From Helicobacter pylori (GTDB lineage Bacteria; Campylobacterota; Campylobacteria; Campylobacterales; Helicobacteraceae), in NCBI RefSeq assembly GCF_900120335.1, contig NZ_LT635477.1, positions 806,001 through 870,000 on the forward strand: DNA of 64,000 nt. Direction: 5' to 3'. Below are positions 1 to 9,374 of the stretch, one piece after another. Both the position numbers and the translations under genes were made by a program. The notes under the pieces were generated by a model. It worked only from the letters and a program-made list of their open reading frames with translations, had not been told where the DNA came from and did not search any database. Position 1 is the stretch's first letter. Each line of letters begins with the position of its first letter.

Positions 1-87
1 CGATTATAGCGTATTCAAATAATGAAATAGGATTTTTTTAAGGTTTTGAGTAGAATAATGGTTTTTAAAAATGCAAAAAGAGTTTGA

Positions 88-1071
88 ATGCAAAAAGTTT
101 TCATTGCCCCTACCCATTACAAACGCATTGATGAATTTCTAGCCAAAGAATTGCGAATTTCTAAAAACCAAGTGTTGAATTTGATTAAAGAGGGGCTAGT
201 GTTTTGTCAAAAAAAGGAGGTCAAAAAAGGGGGGTTAGCCTTAAAAGAGGGCGATGAAATCACGCTTTTAACGCCCAAAATCGCGTCCAAACCCTTAAAA
301 AAAGAGCTTGATTTAGAAATAGAGGTCATTTTTGAAGATGAAGACTTGTTAGTGTTGAATAAGCCCCCTAATCTAGTCGTCCATAAAGCCCCAAGCGTGA
401 AAGAGCCTACTTTAGTGGATTGGTTAAAATCTCAAAATTACGAGCTTTCCAATCTTGGCTCAAAAGAGCGCTATGGGATTGTGCATCGTTTGGATAAGGA
501 CACGAGCGGAGGGATTGTCATCGCTAAAAACAATTTTACCCATGTTTGTTTGAGCGAGCAACTCAAAACTAAAACAATGGGGCGCTATTATATCGCCTTG
601 CTTTCAACGCCCTTAAAAGAAGAAAAAATGAGCGTGGAATGTTATTTGACAAGAAACCCCAATAACCGCTTAAAAATGATAGCGCTCAAAGTGGCTAAAA
701 AAGAAAAAAGCCGTTATTCTAAAAGCGAATTTACTAGCTTGCTGACTTCTCAAAATGGCATGGATTTGATAGGGGCTAAACTATTCACCGGGCGCACGCA
801 CCAGATCAGAGCGCATTTAGAATATTTAAACAGACACATCATAGGCGATAACCTTTACGGGCTTAATGGGGCGCTTCCTAAAGAAGAAATAAGGATCATG
901 CTGCATGCCTATTTGATAGAGTTCAAACACCCTAGAAGCGAGCAAAAACTGCGCTTTAAAGTTCCCCTATTAAAGGATATGTTAGAATATCTTAAAAAAG
1001 TTTTTGACAAGGAGAATTTAGATGAGGTCTTGGATGAAGAAAAAATACTTCACGCTTTTATTGCAAAGTAG
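88..1071 (+). CDS. RluA/RluD-family RNA pseudouridine synthase
   Basis: This enzyme isomerises uridine to pseudouridine in rRNA or tRNA. The 327-residue protein has an N-terminal S4-like RNA-binding stretch (about residues 12-60, beginning RIDEFLAKELRISKNQ). The catalytic domain follows, with the family signature GIVHRLDKDTSGGIVIAK near residue 130, where the Asp of HRLDKDTSG is the catalytic aspartate. GRTHQIRAHL near residue 232 is the second RluA-family motif. Length fits the RluC/RluD class. Its last 50 bases overlap the next gene, suggesting co-transcription. The exact target uridine cannot be told from sequence, so no RluC/RluD symbol is given. Confidence 0.93.
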   Translation: MQKVFIAPTHYKRIDEFLAKELRISKNQVLNLIKEGLVFCQKKEVKKGGLALKEGDEITLLTPKIASKPLKKELDLEIEVIFEDEDLLVLNKPPNLVVHKAPSVKEPTLVDWLKSQNYELSNLGSKERYGIVHRLDKDTSGGIVIAKNNFTHVCLSEQLKTKTMGRYYIALLSTPLKEEKMSVECYLTRNPNNRLKMIALKVAKKEKSRYSKSEFTSLLTSQNGMDLIGAKLFTGRTHQIRAHLEYLNRHIIGDNLYGLNGALPKEEIRIMLHAYLIEFKHPRSEQKLRFKVPLLKDMLEYLKKVFDKENLDEVLDEEKILHAFIAK

Positions 1072-2281
1072 TGTGGTATTAGCGGTTTTTATAGGGTGTT
1101 CTTCTACCAGGAATCATACTTTTTCAGCCCTTAGTAATCAAGAAAATACAGACGATAAGCTCCCAGTGGTCCATTCCATTAAAACGATTAACGATGTGAG
1201 TTCAGTAGGCTTTGAATGGCCTAAAATCGCTGACACTTATGACATTGACGGGTTTATTTTGTATCGTTTGAAAAAAGACTCCAAGCTTAAAAGAATCGCC
1301 ACCATTAAAAACCCTTATGCGACCCACTATTATGATGAGGGGTTAGAAACAGAGAGTTCCTACACTTACCAACTCGCCACTTACAAGGGCGATAAAATTT
1401 CCAAACTTTCAGAACCCATTTTAGTAAAAACCTCCTTTATCAATCCTGTAGAAAGCGTGTTTGCAAGCCTTGAATACCCTAAAAGCGTGAAAGTCTTTTG
1501 GAGCCCGCACCCAAATCCCAGCGTTTCTAAATACATCATTCAAAGGCAAAATAAAGACGGCAAATTTTTAAATGTAGGGGCTGTAAAAAACCGCTTATTC
1601 GTGGAGTTTTTTGATAAAGATTTAGAAGATGGGCAAAAATACCGCTACCAAATCATCGCCGAAAATTTCATGGGGGATAAATCCAGGCCTAGCGTCATAG
1701 TGGAGGGGAAAACCAAAGACTTGCCCAAAGAAATCGCTAATGTTAGAGTGAGCCAAAACCTCACGCGACAAATTGAATTGAGTTGGGATAAATCCCCAGA
1801 AGAAGATGTGGTGGCTTATCGCATTTACGCTTCCAATAACCGCAACGACAAATACAAATTCATCGCTCAAACCACCAACACTTCCTATGTGGATAAGATA
1901 GAAAAAGACAACCTCACGCGCTACTATAAAGTCGTCGCCCTTGATAAAACGCATCTTGAAGGGGCGTTACCCAAAGAGCCTGCCATGGGTGAGACCTCTG
2001 ATAGGCCTGAAGCCCCTATCATCACTAAAGGGACTATTCAAGACTCTTCGGCCTTGATCCAATGGGAAAATAACCCAAGCCCTAAAATAGCCACTTATGC
2101 GGTGTATCGTTTTGAAGCCAATTCTAAAACCCCTTTGCGTTTTGGGAATATCACACAAAACCAGTTCGTGGATAAGGACATGAGAGTGGGCGTGGCTTAC
2201 CGCTATCAGGTGGTGAGCGTGGATAAAGATGGTTTAGAGTCGCACCCAAGCAAAGAAGTGCGTTTGTTTTTAGAACGCTAA
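1022..2281 (+). CDS. Fibronectin type III repeat lipoprotein
   Basis: A predicted lipoprotein of 419 residues. The N-terminus has basic residues, a hydrophobic stretch and the lipobox VFIGC around residue 26, so it should be lipidated and membrane anchored. The body is built of about four fibronectin-III-like units, seen as repeated W/Y...P..V..Y.IYR and YRYQV..D..G patterns (for example FILYRLKKDSK, YIIQRQNKDGK, YRIYASNN, YAVYRFEANS). Such modules usually mediate protein or glycan contacts; the partner is unknown. The start at 1022 is preceded by AAGGAG eight bases upstream; Met at 1034 is a possible alternative. It overlaps the end of the pseudouridine synthase gene. Confidence 0.85.
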   Translation: MRSWMKKKYFTLLLQSSVVLAVFIGCSSTRNHTFSALSNQENTDDKLPVVHSIKTINDVSSVGFEWPKIADTYDIDGFILYRLKKDSKLKRIATIKNPYATHYYDEGLETESSYTYQLATYKGDKISKLSEPILVKTSFINPVESVFASLEYPKSVKVFWSPHPNPSVSKYIIQRQNKDGKFLNVGAVKNRLFVEFFDKDLEDGQKYRYQIIAENFMGDKSRPSVIVEGKTKDLPKEIANVRVSQNLTRQIELSWDKSPEEDVVAYRIYASNNRNDKYKFIAQTTNTSYVDKIEKDNLTRYYKVVALDKTHLEGALPKEPAMGETSDRPEAPIITKGTIQDSSALIQWENNPSPKIATYAVYRFEANSKTPLRFGNITQNQFVDKDMRVGVAYRYQVVSVDKDGLESHPSKEVRLFLER

Positions 2282-2291
2282 AAGGGTTTTA

Positions 2292-3470
2292 ATGCCCCAT
2301 TTTTTAGCCAAGCTAGACTCCAAGCCTTTAGAATACCCCTTAATAAGGGGGGATTTTTGTTTTCATAAGGAATTTTTAAGCTTAAAACACCCCACTAAAA
2401 GCTGTGTGTATGCGAGTTTTAAGAATGATGTTTTTTTATTGCAAAAAATCCGGCGAGCGGGTGATTTTTTGATCAAAAGCGAAAAAGCCACGCCCTTAAA
2501 ACGAGAAATTTTAAAACAAGCTTTGAGGATTTATTCGCAATCTTTTGAAGTCATTTCGCATAATTTGCAAGAAAATTCTAAACATGCGAGCCAAAAAAAA
2601 GCCCTTGATTTAGAGACTTTTGAAGATTTTATCCAAAATAATCAAGCCCCTATTTTAATAGAAATTGGTTTTGGGAGCGCAAGGCATTTGATAGAATTGG
2701 CCAAAAACAACCCCACTAAAACATGCTTAGGGATAGAGATTCACACCCCATCTATCGCGCAAGCGTTAAAACAAATTGAATTATTGGATTTAAAAAATCT
2801 GCATGTCTTGCAAGGCGATGGCCGTTTGGTTTTAGAAAGCATGCCAAATCACAGGTGCGAGAAAATTTTTGTGCATTTCCCTGTGCCATGGAATGAGAAA
2901 AAACACCGCCGGGTGCTAAGCGAAAAGTTTTTAAACGAAGCTTTAAGAGTTTTAAAGCCTAGAGGGTTTTTGGAATTACGAACCGATGATAGCCTTTATT
3001 TTGAAGACAGCCTAAAATTAGCCCTAAAAAACTTTCAATGCGAGATAGAAATCAAAAAAAACGCTCAAATCCCGGTGGTCAGCAAGTATGAAGCGCGTTG
3101 GAATAAACTCAAAAAAGATATTTATGATTTAAAAATTTATTCTTTAGGATTGGATGAAAACCCTACTCAAAACCATGCATTGGATTTTTCTTTTGATACA
3201 ATAACGATTAATAAAGAAAGCGTTGGAGCGATTTTAAAAACCCCAAAAATCATCAAGGAAGGGTATTTTGCGCATGTTTGTAATATTTATGAGAATAAGG
3301 GGGATTTTTTAGTGGAATTGAGTATGGGGGATTTTGATTGGCCTGTGCGTTTGTTTGTTTTATTGGCAGAAAATCAAGTTTTTTACCTCAATAAAAGCCC
3401 CTTAAAAACCTTAAACAACCACAAAGCGCACCTCTTGCTTCAAAATATCCTAAGCCAAAAGGGAGTTTGA
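2292..3470 (+). CDS. trmB: tRNA (guanine-N7-)-methyltransferase TrmB
   Basis: Transfers a methyl group from S-adenosylmethionine to N7 of G46 in tRNA variable loops. The SAM-binding Rossmann core starts near residue 125 with IEIGFGSARHLIELAKNNP, followed by GIEIHTPSIAQAL, the loop VHFPVPWNEKKHRR and LELRTDDSLYFE, all typical of TrmB. At 392 residues it is much longer than the roughly 240-residue E. coli enzyme, with about 120 extra N-terminal and 100 extra C-terminal residues, a form known in epsilonproteobacteria. The stop overlaps the ftsE start. Confidence 0.92.
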   Translation: MPHFLAKLDSKPLEYPLIRGDFCFHKEFLSLKHPTKSCVYASFKNDVFLLQKIRRAGDFLIKSEKATPLKREILKQALRIYSQSFEVISHNLQENSKHASQKKALDLETFEDFIQNNQAPILIEIGFGSARHLIELAKNNPTKTCLGIEIHTPSIAQALKQIELLDLKNLHVLQGDGRLVLESMPNHRCEKIFVHFPVPWNEKKHRRVLSEKFLNEALRVLKPRGFLELRTDDSLYFEDSLKLALKNFQCEIEIKKNAQIPVVSKYEARWNKLKKDIYDLKIYSLGLDENPTQNHALDFSFDTITINKESVGAILKTPKIIKEGYFAHVCNIYENKGDFLVELSMGDFDWPVRLFVLLAENQVFYLNKSPLKTLNNHKAHLLLQNILSQKGV

Positions 3471-4141
3471 TGAGCGTGATCATCGCAGCGAATAATCTAT
3501 GCTTGCAATACCAGCAAAACGAACCGGTCATTAAACATGCTAATTTACGCATCAAACGAAAAGACTTCGTGTTCATTTCAGGGCCTAGCGGGAGCGGTAA
3601 AAGCACGCTTTTGCGTTCGTTTTATGGGGATTTGAAGGTTTTTAGCGGTAAATTAGAAGTTTGCAATATCAACATGAATAACGCTTCAAAAGCGACGATT
3701 TTAGATTTGCGTAAAAATATTGGCGTGGTTTTCCAAGATTATAAATTGATCCAAGATTACACGATTGAACAAAACATCAAACTACCGATGATCATTTGCG
3801 GAATCAAAAAAGAAGAATGCCACTTGCAGCTAGAAAAACTTTTAGGGCATATTGATTTACGCCATAAGGCCAACCGCTACCCTAAAGAGCTCAGTGGGGG
3901 CGAACAACAGCGAGTGGCTATGGCTAGGGCTATGGCGAACTGCCCTGAACTCATTTTAGCCGATGAACCTACTGGGAATTTAGACGATTATTCTAGCGAT
4001 AAAATCTGGAGCCTGTTAAGGGGCATGAACACGCAATTAAACGCTACGATCGTGGTGGTTACACACAAATTCCCTAAAAATTTTAGTGCTTATCACCGAA
4101 AATTTTACATAGAAGAGGGGGAAGTTTATGAATACTCTTAA
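3470..4141 (+). CDS. ftsE: Cell-division ABC transporter ATPase FtsE
   Basis: ATPase half of the FtsEX complex, which links the divisome to septal peptidoglycan hydrolysis. Walker A is GPSGSGKST, the ABC signature is [14 protein letters not shown], Walker B is [12 protein letters not shown], and a switch His lies in VVVTHK. Length (223 residues) is normal. The ATG at 3470 is chosen over the TTG one codon upstream because it has GGGAG about five bases before it and overlaps the trmB stop in the usual coupled way. The 3' end overlaps ftsX by 14 bases, so the two subunits are probably made together. Confidence 0.94.
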   Translation: MSVIIAANNLCLQYQQNEPVIKHANLRIKRKDFVFISGPSGSGKSTLLRSFYGDLKVFSGKLEVCNINMNNASKATILDLRKNIGVVFQDYKLIQDYTIEQNIKLPMIICGIKKEECHLQLEKLLGHIDLRHKANRYPKELSGGEQQRVAMARAMANCPELILADEPTGNLDDYSSDKIWSLLRGMNTQLNATIVVVTHKFPKNFSAYHRKFYIEEGEVYEYS

Positions 4142-4934
4142 AAAGCATTTAGCCTTTATCATTCCCCTAGTAGCGTTATTGTTTAGCTTGGAGTGTGTGT
4201 TATTTATCAATCAAGCGATCGCGCAAAAAGAAAAAAAATTGATTGAAGATTATTCAATCGTGTTAGCCAGCACGCAAAAATTAGGCTTGGAATTGTTGCG
4301 TCAAAATTTTAACGAAATCATAGCGTTAAAAGAAATTGATCCTAATTATTCTTTAGAACCTCTTCAAAAAACTTTAGGCGCAGACGGGCTTAAGGAATTA
4401 AAAAAAAATTTACCCTTTTTTTATTCTTTACAACTTTCCACATTCCCCACTCAAGAGCGTTTAGAAAACATTAAAGAAAAATTGCTCAAAATCCCTGGCG
4501 TTCAAAAAGTTGAAGTCTTTGCCAAAACTTACATGCAAGTGTATGATCTCTTAAGCTTGATTAAAGCCACGATTTATATCTTTGCGTTAGTGGTCTTTGT
4601 TTTATCGGTTTTATTGATGTTCAAGCAAGTCCGCATCTGGATCTATCAATACCATGAGAGGTTAGAGATCATGGATTTACTAGGGGCTTCGGTGTCTTTT
4701 AAAAACGGGTTTTTGTATAAAATAGCTTTAATGGATTCTCTAATCGCTAGTTTTTTAGCCCCCATGTTCATGCTCTATATCACTTCGCAAAAAGGTTTTG
4801 AAAAAACGATGGATACTTTGGGTATTATAGGAGGCGCGTTTGTTTTAAACCATTTTTTATGGGGACTGCTTTTTAGCCTTGTGGTCTCATTTGTTTCTGT
4901 TTTACTTGTAGCTTGGAGGACTAGACATGTATAA
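4128..4934 (+). CDS. ftsX: Cell-division membrane protein FtsX
   Basis: Permease-like partner of FtsE. The 268-residue protein shows the FtsX plan: a first membrane segment at about residues 10-32, a periplasmic loop of about 115 residues, then three membrane segments near 145-170, 195-220 and 238-262. FtsX does not pump a substrate; it transmits ATP-driven movement to a periplasmic hydrolase activator. It overlaps ftsE upstream and the EnvC-like gene downstream by 8 bases, which supports a three-gene functional unit. Confidence 0.92.
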   Translation: MNTLKKHLAFIIPLVALLFSLECVLFINQAIAQKEKKLIEDYSIVLASTQKLGLELLRQNFNEIIALKEIDPNYSLEPLQKTLGADGLKELKKNLPFFYSLQLSTFPTQERLENIKEKLLKIPGVQKVEVFAKTYMQVYDLLSLIKATIYIFALVVFVLSVLLMFKQVRIWIYQYHERLEIMDLLGASVSFKNGFLYKIALMDSLIASFLAPMFMLYITSQKGFEKTMDTLGIIGGAFVLNHFLWGLLFSLVVSFVSVLLVAWRTRHV

Positions 4935-6129
4935 ATTAGGAATATTTTTATTAGCCACCTTACTATCAGCTAACACGCAAAAAGTGAGCGATATTGCTAA
5001 AGACATCCAACACAAAGAAACCCTCTTGAAAAAAACCCATGAAGAAAAAAACCAACTGAACAGCCGTTTGAGTTCTTTAGGCGAAGCGATCCGCTCTAAA
5101 GAGCTTCAAAAGGTTGAGATTGAACGCCAAATGGTCGCCTTAAAAAAGAGTCTTGAAAAAAATCGTAACGAAAGTTTGGCTCAAGAAAAAGTCCTAACCA
5201 ACTACCGCAAGTCTTTAGATCATTTGCAAAAACAGCGATCGTTTTTACAAAAGAGGGTATTTGATACGCTTTTAGAGGATTTTCTTTTCTCACAAGCCCT
5301 AAAGGGGCAGAATTTAGCCTCTTCTAATGATGTGATTTTACAAGTGGCGTTTGAAAACTTGCACCAAAGCACTCTGTCTAAAATGTCGCAATTGAGCCAA
5401 GAAGAAAAAGATCTCAATACGCAAGCCTTAAAAGTCAAAAGCAGCATTCAAAAAATCTCATCTATTATAGATGAGCAAAAAACTCGTGAAGTAACCTTAA
5501 AATCCTTGCAAACCGAACAAAATAAGCTCATTTTGAGCATGCAAAAAGACTATGCGATCTATAACCAACGATTAACCCTTTTAGAGAAAGAGCGCCAAAA
5601 TTTAAACGCTCTTTTAAAACGCTTGAATATCATCAAACAAAATAGAGAAAATGAAGAGAGGGTCAGTTTGAAAAAATCTTCTCAAGCCTTAGAAGTCAAA
5701 CAAGTGGCTAGCTCTTATCAAAATATCAACACCACGAGCTATAACGGGCCAAAAACGATCGCTCCCTTGAACGATTATGAAGTGGTGCAAAAATTTGGCC
5801 CCTATATTGACCCGGTTTATAATTTAAAAATTTTTAGCGAGTCTATCACGCTAGTGTCAAAAACCCCAAACGCTTTGGTGCGTAACGTTTTAGACGGGAA
5901 AATCGTGTTCGCTAAAGAAATCAACATGCTTAAAAAAGTCGTTATCATTGAGCATAAAAACGGCATCCGCACGATTTATTCTCAACTGGATAAAATCGCC
6001 CCCACCATTAAAAGCGGCATGCGGATCCAAAAAGGCTATGTTTTAGGGCGCATTGAGCAACGCTTGGGCTTTGAAGTTACCATGAGAGAAAAACACATCA
6101 ACCCCTTAGAACTCATCGCACGCAATTAA
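4927..6129 (+). CDS. EnvC-like periplasmic coiled-coil protein with degenerate LytM (M23) domain
   Basis: Secreted protein of 400 residues: a signal peptide (residues 1-16), a long Lys/Glu/Gln-rich coiled coil (about 18-250), and a C-terminal LytM/M23 fold (about 270-400). The LytM domain appears catalytically dead: the zinc-binding HxxxD is absent and the usual YxHL motif reads YSQL. That matches EnvC, which activates amidases rather than cutting peptidoglycan. The gene overlaps ftsX by 8 bases, as expected for a partner of FtsEX. It is often labelled simply as an M23 peptidase. The activator role is inferred from architecture and context. Confidence 0.82.
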   Translation: MYKLGIFLLATLLSANTQKVSDIAKDIQHKETLLKKTHEEKNQLNSRLSSLGEAIRSKELQKVEIERQMVALKKSLEKNRNESLAQEKVLTNYRKSLDHLQKQRSFLQKRVFDTLLEDFLFSQALKGQNLASSNDVILQVAFENLHQSTLSKMSQLSQEEKDLNTQALKVKSSIQKISSIIDEQKTREVTLKSLQTEQNKLILSMQKDYAIYNQRLTLLEKERQNLNALLKRLNIIKQNRENEERVSLKKSSQALEVKQVASSYQNINTTSYNGPKTIAPLNDYEVVQKFGPYIDPVYNLKIFSESITLVSKTPNALVRNVLDGKIVFAKEINMLKKVVIIEHKNGIRTIYSQLDKIAPTIKSGMRIQKGYVLGRIEQRLGFEVTMREKHINPLELIARN

Positions 6130-6131
6130 GA

Positions 6132-6158
6132 TTTAACAAATCGTCTTTTTGCCGATAT
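6132..6158 (+). promoter_or_regulatory. Candidate sigma-28 (FliA) promoter upstream of flaG
   Basis: GCCGATAT at 6151-6158 is nearly identical to the FliA -10 consensus GCCGATAA. A TTTAAC-like element sits at 6132-6137, at roughly the expected -35 distance. It lies about 70 bases upstream of the flaG start and would drive the late flagellar genes. The -35 match is imperfect. Confidence 0.55.
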
Positions 6159-6226
6159 TAGCTAAAGAATTTAACAAACAAAGAAATAGTTACATTTATT
6201 AGGTATGGAAAAATTTGGAGGTTTTT

Positions 6227-6598
6227 ATGGTCAATGAAGTTCAAGGGATTGGGATTCCCGCATCTCATGCAAGCGTTCAAACAACCCCTACAAAAGAGAT
6301 CAGTCGTGCAAACGCTATAAACACTATAGAAAGCACTATAGATGAATCTAAGACAACGATAGACCCTGATCAATACAAACCCAAGCTAGAATTATTGAGC
6401 GAGCGTCTGAATGAAGAAATGAAACGCATTGGCACGGATATTAATTTCAGTTATAACGATACGATCAAAGGGTTAGTGGTTTCAGTCAAAGACGCTAATG
6501 GGGATAAGGTGATAAGAGAAATACCCTCTAAAGAAGCCGTGGAGCTTATGCAAAGAATGCGCGATGTGATAGGCATTATCTTTGATAAAAGAGGCTAA
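6227..6598 (+). CDS. flaG: Flagellar protein FlaG
   Basis: Small flagellar protein, here 123 residues, thought to influence filament length. The C-terminal half (LSERLNEEMKRIGTDINFSY and the following VKDANGDKVIREIPSKEAV) is the FlaG-family signature. The ATG at 6227 is preferred because GGAGG lies five bases upstream; the in-frame TTG at 6215 overlaps that ribosome site. It is followed directly by fliD, fliS and a FliT-like gene, the standard filament-cap cluster. Confidence 0.93.
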   Translation: MVNEVQGIGIPASHASVQTTPTKEISRANAINTIESTIDESKTTIDPDQYKPKLELLSERLNEEMKRIGTDINFSYNDTIKGLVVSVKDANGDKVIREIPSKEAVELMQRMRDVIGIIFDKRG

Positions 6599-6614
6599 AA
6601 ATTAGAGGTAAAGC

Positions 6615-8672
6615 ATGGCAATAGGTTCATTAAGCTCATTAGGGCTTGGCAGTAAGGTTTTGAATTACGATGTGATTGACAAGCTTAAGGACGCTGATGA
6701 AAAAGCTTTAATCGCCCCCCTAGACAAGAAAATGGAGCAAAATGTTGAAAAACAAAAAGCCCTTGTGGAAATTAAAACGCTCCTTTCATCTCTAAAAGGC
6801 CCGGTTAAAACGCTCTCAGATTATTCCACTTATATCAGCCGAAAAAGCAATGTTACAGGCGATGCGTTGAGCGCGAGCGTGGGGGCTGGCGTGCCTATCC
6901 AAGATATTAAGGTGGATGTGCAAAATTTAGCGCAAGGCGATATTAACGAATTAGGGGCGAAATTTTCTTCAAGAGATGATATTTTTAGCCAAGTGGATAC
7001 CACGCTCAAGTTTTACACGCAAAACAAGGACTACGCCGTTGATATTAAAGCAGGAATGACTTTAGGCGATGTGGCTCAAAGCATCACGGACGCTACCAAT
7101 GGCGAAGTGATGGGCATTGTGATGAAAACAGGAGGGAATGACCCCTACCAATTAATGGTGAATACCAAAAACACCGGCGAAGACAACCGAGTCTATTTTG
7201 GCTCACACCTCCAATCCACGCTCACTAACAAAAACGCCCTTTCTTTGGGGGTTGATGGAAGCGGAAAAAGCGAATTGAGTTTGAATTTAAAGGGGGCTGA
7301 TGGGAACATGCATGAAGTCCCTATCATGCTAGAACTCCCTGAAAGCACTTCTATCAAACAAAAAAACACCGCAATCCAAAAAGCGATAGAGCAGGCTTTA
7401 GAAAATGACCCTAATTTTAAAGATTTGATCGCTAATGGGGATATTTCCATAGACACTCTTCATGGGGGGGAATCTTTAATCATTAATGACAGGCGTGGGG
7501 GAAACATTGAAATTAAAGGGAGTAAGGCTAAAGAGCTTGGGTTTTTGCAAACCGCCACCCAAGAAAGCGATTTGTTAAAAAGCTCTCGCACGATAAAAGA
7601 GGGTAAATTAGAAGGGGTAATTAGCTTGAATGGCCAAAAACTGGATTTAAAAGCCTTAACCAAAGAGAGCAACACCAGCGAAGAAAACACAGACGCTATC
7701 ATTCAAGCGATCAACGCTAAAGAAGGCTTGAACGCGTTTAAGAACGCCGAAGGCAAGCTTGTGATCAATTCTAAAACCGGAATGCTCACCATTAAGGGCG
7801 AGGACGCTTTAGGCAAGAATAGTTTGAAAGATTTGGGTTTAAATGCTGGCATGGTGCAATCTTATGAAGCTTCGCAAGACACGCTTTTTATGTCTAAAAA
7901 CTTACAAAAAGCGAGCGATTCGCAATTCACTTATAACGGGGTGAGCATCACGCGCCCCACTAATGAGGTCAATGATGTGATCAGTGGGGTTAATATCACT
8001 TTAGAGCAAACCACAGAGCCTAATAAACCTGCCATTATCAGCGTGAGCAGAGACAATCAAGCCATTATAGACAGCCTTAAAGAATTTGTCAAAGCCTATA
8101 ATGAGCTTATCCCTAAACTAGATGAAGACACGCGCTATGACGCTGACACTAAAATTGCCGGGATTTTTAACGGCGTGGGCGATATTCGTGCCATTAGATC
8201 CTCTCTTAATAACGTGTTTTCTTATAGCGTGCATACGGATAATGGGGTAGAAAGCTTGATGAAGTACGGGCTTAGTTTAGACGATAAGGGCGTGATGAGT
8301 TTGGATGAAGCTAAATTATCAAGTGCATTAAATTCTAACCCTAAAGCGACTCAAGATTTTTTTTATGGGAGCGACAGCAAGGATATGGGGGGTAGGGAAA
8401 TCCACCAAGAGGGCATTTTTTCTAAATTCAATCAAGTCATCGCTAACCTCATAGACGGAGGGAACGCTAAATTAAAGATTTATGAAGATTCCCTAGACAG
8501 AGACGCTAAAAGCCTGACCAAAGACAAAGAAAACGCTCAAGAGCTTTTAAAAACCCGCTACAACATCATGGCGGAGCGCTTTGCCGCTTATGATAGTCAA
8601 ATTTCTAAAGCCAATCAAAAATTCAACTCCGTGCAAATGATGATCGATCAAGCGGCGGCTAAAAAGAATTAA
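6615..8672 (+). CDS. fliD: Flagellar filament cap protein FliD (HAP2)
   Basis: Forms the cap at the filament tip under which flagellin subunits fold. The 685-residue product matches the length of H. pylori FliD. The N-terminus (SSLGLGSKVLNYDVIDKLKDADE) and the C-terminal coiled region (MAERFAAYDSQISKANQKFN) are the conserved FliD_N and FliD_C ends; the central part is the variable exposed region. The gene starts 16 bases after flaG and is followed by the secretion chaperone genes. Confidence 0.96.
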   Translation: MAIGSLSSLGLGSKVLNYDVIDKLKDADEKALIAPLDKKMEQNVEKQKALVEIKTLLSSLKGPVKTLSDYSTYISRKSNVTGDALSASVGAGVPIQDIKVDVQNLAQGDINELGAKFSSRDDIFSQVDTTLKFYTQNKDYAVDIKAGMTLGDVAQSITDATNGEVMGIVMKTGGNDPYQLMVNTKNTGEDNRVYFGSHLQSTLTNKNALSLGVDGSGKSELSLNLKGADGNMHEVPIMLELPESTSIKQKNTAIQKAIEQALENDPNFKDLIANGDISIDTLHGGESLIINDRRGGNIEIKGSKAKELGFLQTATQESDLLKSSRTIKEGKLEGVISLNGQKLDLKALTKESNTSEENTDAIIQAINAKEGLNAFKNAEGKLVINSKTGMLTIKGEDALGKNSLKDLGLNAGMVQSYEASQDTLFMSKNLQKASDSQFTYNGVSITRPTNEVNDVISGVNITLEQTTEPNKPAIISVSRDNQAIIDSLKEFVKAYNELIPKLDEDTRYDADTKIAGIFNGVGDIRAIRSSLNNVFSYSVHTDNGVESLMKYGLSLDDKGVMSLDEAKLSSALNSNPKATQDFFYGSDSKDMGGREIHQEGIFSKFNQVIANLIDGGNAKLKIYEDSLDRDAKSLTKDKENAQELLKTRYNIMAERFAAYDSQISKANQKFNSVQMMIDQAAAKKN

Positions 8673-8715
8673 AAAAAAACAGAGAGTCATCAATTTTAAA
8701 GGATAAAGGAACATT

Positions 8716-9096
8716 ATGCAATACGCTAACGCTTATCAAGCCTACCAGCATAACCGAGTGAGTGTGGAATCCCCGGCAAAACTCATTGAAATGCTTTATG
8801 AAGGGATTTTAAGATTTTCTTCGCAAGCCAAACGCTGTATTGAAAATGAAGACATTGAAAAAAAGATTTATTATATTAATAGGGTTACGGATATTTTCAC
8901 GGAGTTGTTGAATATTTTAGACTATGAAAAAGGGGGGGAAGTAGCGGTGTATCTTACAGGCTTATACACCCATCAAATCAAAGTTTTAACGCAAGCCAAT
9001 GTGGAAAATGACGCGAGTAAGATTGATTTGGTGTTGAATGTGGCTAGGGGGTTGTTAGAAGCATGGAGGGAAATCCATTCAGATGAACTCGCCTGA
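8716..9096 (+). CDS. fliS: Flagellin secretion chaperone FliS
   Basis: Binds flagellin in the cytoplasm and prevents premature assembly. The 126-residue helical protein has the family N-terminus YANAYQAYQHNRVSVESPAK and the LIEMLYEGILRF helix, with ...ILDYEKGGEVAVYLTGLY in the middle. AAGGATAAAGGA precedes the ATG. The stop overlaps the next small gene by 14 bases. Confidence 0.95.
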   Translation: MQYANAYQAYQHNRVSVESPAKLIEMLYEGILRFSSQAKRCIENEDIEKKIYYINRVTDIFTELLNILDYEKGGEVAVYLTGLYTHQIKVLTQANVENDASKIDLVLNVARGLLEAWREIHSDELA

Positions 9097-9322
9097 TGTG
9101 TTATTAGATTCCTTTAAAATCGCTCTTGTTAAAAAAGATTCTAAACTCGCCTTTTCATTGATAGAGCGCCTTTCTTTAGAGCAAATAAAAAGCTTGGATT
9201 TAGACACGCTTTTAAGCCTTAAGGAAATGATAGCCCAAAGCATTGAACTATTAGAAAAAGAAAAAGAAGAACTGCAATCGCAAATGCATAAGGCTAAGCA
9301 AATCCAAAAATTTTTGTCTTAG
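9083..9322 (+). CDS. fliT: Small helical protein after fliS, FliT-like
   Basis: A 79-residue protein, almost entirely helical, ending in a Glu/Lys/Gln coiled coil (LLEKEKEELQSQMHKAKQIQ). Its overlap with fliS and its position match FliT, the FliD chaperone, in other flagellar operons, and the H. pylori gene here has been proposed as FliT. Sequence similarity to enteric FliT is weak, so the assignment rests mostly on position and helix content. Confidence 0.6.
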   Translation: MNSPDVLLDSFKIALVKKDSKLAFSLIERLSLEQIKSLDLDTLLSLKEMIAQSIELLEKEKEELQSQMHKAKQIQKFLS

Positions 9323-9374
9323 ATTTTTTAAACTACGATACAATAAAAGCACTATTTTTATTGAAGGCTAAAGA

